A stretch of 25,276 bases of DNA from DATDPY01 sp964395765 (GTDB taxonomy: Bacteria > Bacteroidota > Bacteroidia > Cytophagales > Cyclobacteriaceae): the NCBI GenBank assembly GCA_964395765.1, contig CAYNCU010000029.1, positions 1 to 25,276 of the forward strand, written 5' to 3'. A model generated the notes under the pieces. That model searched no databases, was not told where the DNA came from, and saw only the letters and a list, made by a program, of their open reading frames with translations. Both the position numbers and the translations under genes were made by a program. Below, one piece after another: positions 1 to 6,061 of this stretch (within the stretch, counting starts at the first letter, position 1; each line of letters starts with the position of its first letter).

Positions 1-1830
1 TCAGCTTTTGACATGAATTTGAACGTCATAAAAAATAAACAGCGGATTATTAATTTGACCGGTAATTATTTCCCATTAAGAAAAACCGACCAACTCAATC
101 TAAACGCCTCCCTAAATAATGCCAATCTTAACGTGCTTGAGCCGTTTTACGAAGATCTTGTTTCCGATTTAAAGGGGAATGCCAGCGGGAAGTTTACAAT
201 AACAGGAAGAATCGATGCTCCGGTTCTTGAGGGAAGCGCCAATATTTCCAATGGCGGTATTACGATTGATTACCTGAAAACAAGCTATACAATGGACGGG
301 AAAATTGTCTTTAAGAAGAACGAAATACAGATCGATGAATTGAATCTTAAGGACAGATACAACAATACCGGCTTAATCAACGGGAGCATACAACACCAGG
401 GATTTCGTAATATGACCTATAAAATAAAAGGGACTTTTAAAAACCTCAATTTGCTAAATACATCCAATAAAGATAATTCTGAATATTACGGAACAGCCTA
501 TGGAACCGGTAATATATCCTTAACGGGTCAGAATGATAATCTGAACATCAGTGTCAATGCGAAATCAAACAGTGGAACCAGACTATTCATTCCGTTAACC
601 GGCGGCGAAGAAGTTCAACATGAAAATTTTATACAATTTGGAAGTCTAAAGAATAAAAGTAAAGTAACGGAACAGGTTGTAGAATCGAATAATTCTATAA
701 GCGGAATTAAATTGGATTTTAACCTTGAAGTTACCCCCGATACTTATTGTGAAATCATTTTTGACCCGACCCTGGGTGAAATTATCCGTGGTAGAGGAAA
801 CGGTAAATTAAGCCTTCAAATCGATACCAAAGGCGAATTTAATATGTTTGGTGAATACGAAATTACGGAAGGGTCGTATAACTTTACCTTATATAACATT
901 ATTAATAAGGCATTCACCATCCAGCCCGGAAGTACCATTACCTGGTCAGGAGACCCCTACGCGGCTCAACTGGATGTGACAGCTGAATACAGGCAATTGG
1001 CAAGCCTGGCGCCAATTTTTACTCCCTATATCAGCCCTACTTCTTCGGATAGTACTTTTTATCAAAGTCCTGAAATGCGAAGAAAATACCAGACAGCCGT
1101 AAAACTATTTCTAAAAGGCCCCTTATTGTCCCCTGAAATCAGCTTTGGAATCGATATTGATTATCCGCAAAACCTGACCGTGGATAATGTCAGTTTTTCC
1201 ACCATCATATCAGCATTTGAAAATAAAATTGAGTCCAATGAACAGGAGCTGAAAAGACAAGTATTCAGTTTGCTGGTATTGCGAAGATTTGATGAAGGTT
1301 CTTTCGGTGTTTCCCCTTCAGATATTGGGAGCAGTGTAAGTGAATTTTTTTCCAACCAACTTAGTTACTGGGTTAGCCAGCTTGATGAAAACCTGCAGGT
1401 TAATCTTGATCTTGGCGCTATCAGTCAAAAAGCGTTGAATACATTTCAGCTTACCCTTTCATATTCACTTGCCCAGGGCAGGTTGAGGATAACAAGAGCC
1501 GGGAATATTTATGCTGATCAAACGAACAACGATGTTTCAAATTTTATCGGGGACTGGACCCTTGAGTATATGCTTACGCCCGATGGAAATCTCCGTGCTA
1601 AAATGTATAACCGGTTTAATTACAATACGGTTACCAACCCCAACTTCGGCACTTCTACAAACAGTACAGGATTCAGCCTGATGCAAACCAAAGGCTTTAA
1701 CAAATTCAAAGAATTATTTATAAATAAAAAGAAAAAGAAAAAAAACGAACGGCAATATACTCAGTATAATGAAGGCGTTTTGCCCAGTAAACCGTCCGTC
1801 CCTGAATCCAAAAATGTACCTGAAAAATAA
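1..1830 (+). CDS. tamB: TamB-family translocation/assembly module protein, C-terminal part (5' end outside window)
   Basis: The reading frame is open from base 1, so the ATG at 13 is internal and the gene starts upstream of the window. About 609 residues are visible; Bacteroidota TamB proteins are usually well over 1000 residues. TamB is anchored in the inner membrane, crosses the periplasm as a long beta-structured groove, and works with a BamA/TamA-type barrel in outer-membrane protein insertion or lipid transport. The visible part is beta-rich with alternating polar and hydrophobic residues and carries the conserved C-terminal DUF490 block: GRGNGKLSL near residue 264, then GEYEITEGSYNF, then ITWSGDPYAAQLDVTA, then a region on FSLLVLRRF and a barrel-like end. 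The protein finishes with a lysine-rich tail (KKKKKKN) of about 35 residues, which I recall as usual in this phylum. The next 278 bases hold no gene. Confidence 0.88.
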   Translation, partial: SAFDMNLNVIKNKQRIINLTGNYFPLRKTDQLNLNASLNNANLNVLEPFYEDLVSDLKGNASGKFTITGRIDAPVLEGSANISNGGITIDYLKTSYTMDGKIVFKKNEIQIDELNLKDRYNNTGLINGSIQHQGFRNMTYKIKGTFKNLNLLNTSNKDNSEYYGTAYGTGNISLTGQNDNLNISVNAKSNSGTRLFIPLTGGEEVQHENFIQFGSLKNKSKVTEQVVESNNSISGIKLDFNLEVTPDTYCEIIFDPTLGEIIRGRGNGKLSLQIDTKGEFNMFGEYEITEGSYNFTLYNIINKAFTIQPGSTITWSGDPYAAQLDVTAEYRQLASLAPIFTPYISPTSSDSTFYQSPEMRRKYQTAVKLFLKGPLLSPEISFGIDIDYPQNLTVDNVSFSTIISAFENKIESNEQELKRQVFSLLVLRRFDEGSFGVSPSDIGSSVSEFFSNQLSYWVSQLDENLQVNLDLGAISQKALNTFQLTLSYSLAQGRLRITRAGNIYADQTNNDVSNFIGDWTLEYMLTPDGNLRAKMYNRFNYNTVTNPNFGTSTNSTGFSLMQTKGFNKFKELFINKKKKKKNERQYTQYNEGVLPSKPSVPESKNVPEK

Positions 1831-2108
1831 GCCTCCGGAATATGTATTTTAAATTTTTCTCCATTTTTTTAACCTATTAATTTGTAAAATCTTAAATATC
1901 TGAATTTTAAACTGTTATATAATAACTCACTTATGTTTGTAAAATGTCGCTTTTCTTCTGAAATTATATTTTATTGATATTAAAAATCTTTAATCAGTTT
2001 AGAAAAATGGTAATAAATCGATGAAATCCGGGAAGATTTTATATTTTTATCATGAAATAGTTAAGTCCTGTATTCAAATAATTATAGTTTTCAGTAAAAA
2101 ATAAAGAT

Positions 2109-2513
2109 ATGGCTTTTAAATTCAATGAATTTATGATGCGGTTAGCCGATGAAATTGGCGGCCAATTCTCTGAATATGACAGTACCAAGTCAGTAATTAT
2201 CGTACCCCTTCAGGACAACCGGTTTCAAGCGGTTCTTGGCTTGGTAAAATACAACGAAAAATTCAATAAAACACTCATTGAATTTTCTTCTAAAGTTTGT
2301 AAGTATACCGAAGACATAGACTTGAAAGAGCTCCTTATAGAGAACTCCAAAACCATCTATGGTAAGTTCGTAATTACAGACGGATATCTTAAGGTGAACG
2401 GATCTGCGTTCCTTGAAAATATAAATGAATCCGGATTAAAGGAAATTCTCATTGAAATTGCCAACAAAGCCGATGAGTGGGAACTTAAGTTAACCGGCCT
2501 GGATGTAAATTAG
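2109..2513 (+). CDS. Small acidic alpha/beta protein of unknown function
   Basis: This is a 134-residue protein with no signal peptide, membrane segment or cysteine-rich motif, so it is probably cytosolic. It begins with an amphipathic helix (MAFKFNEFMMRLADEIGG), continues with several short beta strands (SVIIVPLQ, FQAVLGLVKY, TLIEFSSKV, KFVITDGYLKV) and ends with a second helix (LKEILIEIANKADEWE). That helix-strands-helix order resembles the YbjN / type III secretion chaperone-like fold, but this is an impression from the pattern and not a family assignment. The ATG is preceded by an A-rich stretch (aaaaaataaagat) rather than a strong Shine-Dalgarno site, which is common in Bacteroidota. It lies between tamB and the RNase P RNA gene on the same strand and stops 37 bases before the RNA begins. 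No function can be assigned. Confidence 0.72.
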   Translation: MAFKFNEFMMRLADEIGGQFSEYDSTKSVIIVPLQDNRFQAVLGLVKYNEKFNKTLIEFSSKVCKYTEDIDLKELLIENSKTIYGKFVITDGYLKVNGSAFLENINESGLKEILIEIANKADEWELKLTGLDVN

Positions 2514-2550
2514 CTGTTAAACTCGTATTTAATTATTTCGTGATATTTAT

Positions 2551-2953
2551 TAATGCAAGCCGTCTTATCGCTCCGTTAAAACGGGGAGGAAAGTCCGGGC
2601 AACACAGAGCACCGTACTTCCTAACGGGAAGGTTCTCATCCGGTAACGGATAAGTAACAGAAAGTGCCACAGAAAAAATACCGCCCTGAAATAATTCATT
2701 ACTTCAGGGTAAGGGTGAAAAGGCGGGGTAAAAGCCCACCGATTCCGGGGTGACCCGGAAGGCAGGTAAACCTTACGGGTTGAAAGACCAAATAGATTCT
2801 GCTGTCCGGTTATGCCGGAAAAGGGTTGCTCGCCCGATCATAGTCAGCGGAACGGGTAGGTCGATAGAACCATCCGGCGACGGTTGGTCCAGATAAATGA
2901 TAAGATTTCATTGGTTTCAATGGAAACAGAACCCGGCTTACAGGCTTGCATTA
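2551..2953 (+). ncRNA. rnpB: RNase P RNA (class A, bacterial)
   Basis: This is the catalytic RNA of ribonuclease P, which removes 5' leaders from pre-tRNA. The ends pair as stem P1: TAATGCAAGCC at 2551-2561 is the exact complement of GGCTTGCATTA at 2943-2953. Between them are the conserved blocks in order: GAGGAAAGTCCGGGC (CR-I, about 2586), AGAAAGTGCCACAGAAA (CR-II/III, about 2658), a P12-like hairpin (CCCTGAA...TTCAGGG), GGTAAAAGCCCACCG, AGACCAAATAG, and ACAGAACCCGGCTTA (CR-V) just before P1 closes. The 403-base length is normal for class A. The boundaries rest on P1 and could be off by a few bases. No separate promoter or terminator is obvious; the next gene begins 20 bases downstream. Confidence 0.96.
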
Positions 2954-2973
2954 TCTTTTATTATTAACTTATT

Positions 2974-4131
2974 ATGCCACATATTTTAATTATTGACGAT
3001 GAAAAGAGTATCAGGAATACGCTGAGGGAAATACTTGAATATGAAAAATATACCATCAGTGAAGCCAAAGACGGGGAAGAAGGATTAAAGCTGATTACCG
3101 AAAACGATTATGATGTGGTCTTATGCGATATTAAAATGCCCAAAATGGATGGTATTGAGGTATTGGATAAGACCATTGAATTAGGAAAGGAATTCCCTTT
3201 TATTATGATTTCTGCCCATGGCACCATTGAAACAGCTGTGGAAGCAACAAAAAAGGGGGCCTATGATTTTATTCAGAAACCACTTGATCTTAACCGGCTA
3301 TTACTGACCTTGCGAAATGCACTCGATCGGAGAAACCTGGTGAGCGAAACAAAAGTTCTAAAACGTAAAATTTCCAAGACCTATGATATCATTGGAAATT
3401 CAAAAGTAATAAATGATATAAAAGAAACGATTGACAAAGTAGCACCAACCGAAGCCCGCGTACTTATTACCGGAGAAAATGGAACCGGTAAGGAGCTGGT
3501 CGCCAAATGGATACACGAAAAAAGTAAAAGGTCAGGTGAGCCACTTATTGAAGTAAATTGTGCAGCAATTCCCTCCGAATTAATCGAAAGCGAACTCTTT
3601 GGGCATGAAAAAGGCTCCTTCACTTCCGCCGTAAAACAAAGAATCGGAAAATTTGAACAGGCGAATAACGGTACTTTGTTTCTCGACGAAATCGGGGACA
3701 TGAGCCTGAGTGCTCAATCCAAAGTCCTGAGAGCGTTGCAGGAAAATAAAATAACCAGAGTTGGCGGAGACAAGGAAATAACGGTTGATGTCCGGATCGT
3801 AGCGGCTACCAATAAGGAACTGAAAAAAGAAATCAGTGAAAACAAATTCAGGGAAGATTTATACCATCGTATCGGCGTCATCATTATACATATCCCTCCG
3901 CTGAGGGAACGACTTGATGATATTCCTCTGTTGGCAGAAAGGTTTTTAACTGAACTAGCGGAGGAGTACGGCGCCAAGAAAAAGGAAATTCATTCTGATG
4001 CTATCAAACAGTTACAAAAACTTTCCTGGACCGGAAATATCAGAGAATTAAGGAATGTAATAGAAAGGCTCGTTATTATGAGTAACGATACTATTACCAA
4101 AGAGGAAGTTATGAAATATGCGCTTGTATAA
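2974..4131 (+). CDS. Response regulator with sigma-54-type AAA+ domain, no HTH, altered GAFTGA loop
   Basis: This 385-residue protein has a receiver domain (residues about 1-120) followed by a sigma-54-activator-type AAA+ ATPase (about 140-370). The receiver has all expected residues: acidic pair D8/D9, phospho-acceptor D52, S80 and K102. The ATPase has Walker A GENGTGKE (about 167-174), Walker B GTLFLDEIGD, sensor I VRIVAATN, an arginine-finger region REDLYHRI and sensor II WTGNIRELRNVIERL. The sigma-54 contact loop, normally GAFTGA, reads GSFTSA (residues 214-219). The protein ends about 30 residues after sensor II with no Fis-type helix-turn-helix, so direct DNA binding is not evident. It may act through partners, or on something other than sigma-54. 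No histidine kinase gene is adjacent. The ATG lies 20 bases beyond the RNase P RNA, so it may share that transcript. Confidence 0.93.
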   Translation: MPHILIIDDEKSIRNTLREILEYEKYTISEAKDGEEGLKLITENDYDVVLCDIKMPKMDGIEVLDKTIELGKEFPFIMISAHGTIETAVEATKKGAYDFIQKPLDLNRLLLTLRNALDRRNLVSETKVLKRKISKTYDIIGNSKVINDIKETIDKVAPTEARVLITGENGTGKELVAKWIHEKSKRSGEPLIEVNCAAIPSELIESELFGHEKGSFTSAVKQRIGKFEQANNGTLFLDEIGDMSLSAQSKVLRALQENKITRVGGDKEITVDVRIVAATNKELKKEISENKFREDLYHRIGVIIIHIPPLRERLDDIPLLAERFLTELAEEYGAKKKEIHSDAIKQLQKLSWTGNIRELRNVIERLVIMSNDTITKEEVMKYALV

Positions 4132-4136
4132 TTCTC

Positions 4137-4268
4137 TTAATTGCGCTGAATCTCAGTATTCTGAGAGGTATTGTCCATTGTATATGTAGGACAGGTTTTT
4201 TGCGCGCAAGCTGACAAACCTAAGATAACCAAGGCAGCCAAAAGGGATAAAATCTTGATTTTTCGCAT
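4137..4268 (-). CDS. Very small lipoprotein (43 residues)
   Basis: The minus strand from the ATG at 4268 to the TAA at 4137 encodes 43 residues. The N-terminus is a textbook lipoprotein signal: MRKIK, a hydrophobic stretch (ILSLLAALVILG) and the lipobox LSAC, with the modified Cys at residue 21. The mature part is only 23 residues, starting CAQKTCPTYTMDNTSQ and ending TEIQRN, with a second Cys at 26. A promoter-like TTTG-N18-TAnnTTTG pattern lies 25 bases upstream. Its stop is 5 bases from the convergent stop of the response regulator. The signal peptide, lipobox and promoter make it credible despite its length. The function is unknown; the mature peptide is too short for an enzyme and may be a membrane-tethered tag or partner. 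Confidence 0.68.
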   Translation of the reverse strand: MRKIKILSLLAALVILGLSACAQKTCPTYTMDNTSQNTEIQRN

Positions 4269-4292
4269 GTTATTCACTTATATTGATTATTA

Positions 4293-4322
4293 CAAAAATA
4301 AACAAACTTCAATTTTATCAAA
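4293..4322 (-). promoter_or_regulatory. Bacteroidota-type promoter for the small lipoprotein gene
   Basis: On the minus strand, TTTG (4319-4322) is followed after 18 bases by TATTTTTG (4293-4300), an exact match to the -33 TTTG / -7 TAnnTTTG consensus of the phylum's main sigma factor. The -7 box ends 25 bases before the ATG at 4268, which fits a short leader. In AT-rich DNA single boxes arise by chance; the pair at the right spacing is better support. Confidence 0.5.
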
Positions 4323-4335
4323 ATATAATTATAAT

Positions 4336-5328
4336 TTAATTTATTAATAAATTACATCCCCGGATATCACTGTTGTCCAGTCTTCCGATCACTTCAAATC
4401 CATTATTACCGGCTATACAGCCCAAATCTTCCGTTGCGATGAAGGCACAGGAATGTATATTAGCAAGGTCTATGACGTTTATTCCTCCGTATTTTAATTT
4501 ATTATCAACATGAAAAGGATCATTTATATCTCTCAGCATTACTTTCATCCATGCCGGTCCGTGAAAAATTCCTTTTCCCTTTGAATAAGCCTGTGATAAT
4601 AACTCGGTCATGCCATATTCAGCGTAAATTGTACTTACCTTAAATCGATCCATGAGTATCCGATGAACCTCCGCTTTCACAAGCTCTTCTCTCCTTCCTT
4701 TCATGCCCCCTGTTTCAAAAATCAATACATCACGAAGGCTGAAGTCACACATTTCAGCAAGGTCGAGCAGTGCATAGGTTACACCCCATAAAATGATTTT
4801 TCGATTACCTTGGAATCTCAGTCTTTTTATCCGATTTAACAATTCCCTTTTATCACTCAGATAAAAACCAGAATCTCTCTCTCCGGTTTGCTTCACGAAA
4901 TGATCTACCATGTTGATCAGGGATGAATTTTTTTGTTCCCTGTACGATGGCAACAATGTCAACAGTAAGTAATCTTTAATAGCTCCGAAAAATTGTTCGA
5001 AAATAAATTGAGAGGTTCTGTAATAAAAATCAATACTTTGAATAAAATGCCTGCTGTGATTCACGGAGGTAGTTCCAGAGCTGTAAAATACTGTTTCCTC
5101 CATCCAGTTTCCTGTTTTTACTGGGTAATACCGGAATAGGGAAATCGGCAAAAAAGGAATTTCGTTGACCCTTTTTACCTGCGAAACATCGACTCCGATA
5201 CTATCGATATACTTCCTGTATATTTCGTTATTACCAGCCTGGAATCTGAATAGGCGCAGTGCATAATCTTCAAAATTACCTTTCGATATATAAAAAATAC
5301 CCTCTTTAAAACTTTTGATATCTTCCAT
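4336..5328 (-). CDS. LuxE-family acyl-protein synthetase / AMP-forming ligase-like protein
   Basis: This 330-residue protein resembles LuxE, the acyl-protein synthetase that activates fatty acids with ATP, and more broadly the adenylate-forming (ANL) ligases. Visible motifs are the phosphate-binding loop FYSSGTTSVNHSRH (about 82-95), a long beta/alpha core, the adenylate-binding motif YAEYGMTELLSQAYS (about 237-251), and a C-terminal IATEDLGCI...VIGRLDNSDIRGCNLL that corresponds to the acidic-residue and GR[LV]D region before the mobile C-terminal domain. The length suits the LuxE branch, which lacks the full C-terminal ANL domain. There are no luxC, luxD or luciferase genes nearby, so bioluminescence is not implied. 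Such proteins may activate an acyl substrate for cell-envelope or secondary metabolism. It is divergent from the lipoprotein at 5386 across 57 bases. Confidence 0.8.
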   Translation of the reverse strand: MEDIKSFKEGIFYISKGNFEDYALRLFRFQAGNNEIYRKYIDSIGVDVSQVKRVNEIPFLPISLFRYYPVKTGNWMEETVFYSSGTTSVNHSRHFIQSIDFYYRTSQFIFEQFFGAIKDYLLLTLLPSYREQKNSSLINMVDHFVKQTGERDSGFYLSDKRELLNRIKRLRFQGNRKIILWGVTYALLDLAEMCDFSLRDVLIFETGGMKGRREELVKAEVHRILMDRFKVSTIYAEYGMTELLSQAYSKGKGIFHGPAWMKVMLRDINDPFHVDNKLKYGGINVIDLANIHSCAFIATEDLGCIAGNNGFEVIGRLDNSDIRGCNLLIN

Positions 5329-5385
5329 CGTTAGTAAATTAGCCGGAGAATATCATGAAAAGATACTTCTTTTTAACTGTCAAAA

Positions 5386-6061
5386 ATGAGCAAAATATTT
5401 AAATATAGCTTTTTTATCCTTCCTGCTCTTCTGTTGATAAATTCCTGCAGTAAACCTCCCGAACTCCCGATAGACCCTTCCATTGAATTTAAAAGTGTTC
5501 AATATGTTGAAACCCCCGGTGCCGATTCCCTGATTGTCAATATACATTTCCAGGATGGTGATGGTGACCTGGGCCTGACTTCTGATGACATAGACTTTCN
5601 NNNNNNNNNATGAAGCTTACGACGTGGTGAAAGATGAAAACGGAGACAGCGTTAAGTACGGAAGCCAGCCGGGTTTACCGCAATATAATCCCGTAGATTA
5701 TATCATTAATCGTGACGGCGATGGCAATCCGATCGATACAGTGCTTGTTAAAATAAATCCCAATCACTATAATTATTTCGTTCACTTTTTCCAGAAATAT
5801 AAAGGAAAATATACGGAATTTGACTGGCGGCAAGCTCCTTACTATCAGACTTTCGACGGAAGATTTCCGTTGTTGAATACTAACGAAAGCCCACGACCCC
5901 TGGAAGGCATTTTACGTTATGCTATGGTTTCCTCCGGTTGGTTGATTGTTTTCCGTGATACCATGAAAATTTCCGTTCAGATTCAAGATAGAATGCTGCA
6001 TAAAAGTAATGTCGTTGAATCACCGGATTTTACGCTTGAAGGAGTGAAGGTCAGTAATTGA
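5386..6061 (+). CDS. Conserved Bacteroidota lipoprotein, interrupted by an assembly gap
   Basis: The two pieces on either side of the N run belong to one gene. The 5' piece starts with a signal peptide and lipobox (FILPALLLINSC, Cys at about residue 21) and a DGDGDLGLTSDDID motif typical of a family of Bacteroidota lipoproteins with an acidic, possibly calcium-binding, repeat. The 3' piece continues with EAYDVVKDENGDSVKYG and ends at the TGA at 6059-6061. The 5' piece is in the frame of base 5386 and the 3' piece in that of base 5624, which differ, so the real gap is not a multiple of three longer or shorter than ten bases. No genuine frameshift need be assumed. The function is unknown; it is probably an outer-membrane or periplasmic lipoprotein. 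Its stop directly abuts the stop of the convergent E1 gene. Confidence 0.78.
5600..5609. other. Assembly gap (10 N)
   Basis: Ten consecutive N lie inside the lipoprotein gene. The frame change across them shows that ten is a placeholder and not the measured length. Confidence 0.97.

Noticed and set aside
3381..3977. Two minus-strand open frames opposite the response regulator
   Set aside because: They are Ser/Leu-rich mirror frames of a well-supported gene with no start signals or recognisable domains.
4336..5328. Bioluminescence function for the LuxE-like gene
   Set aside because: No other lux genes are present, and the family is wider than luminescence.
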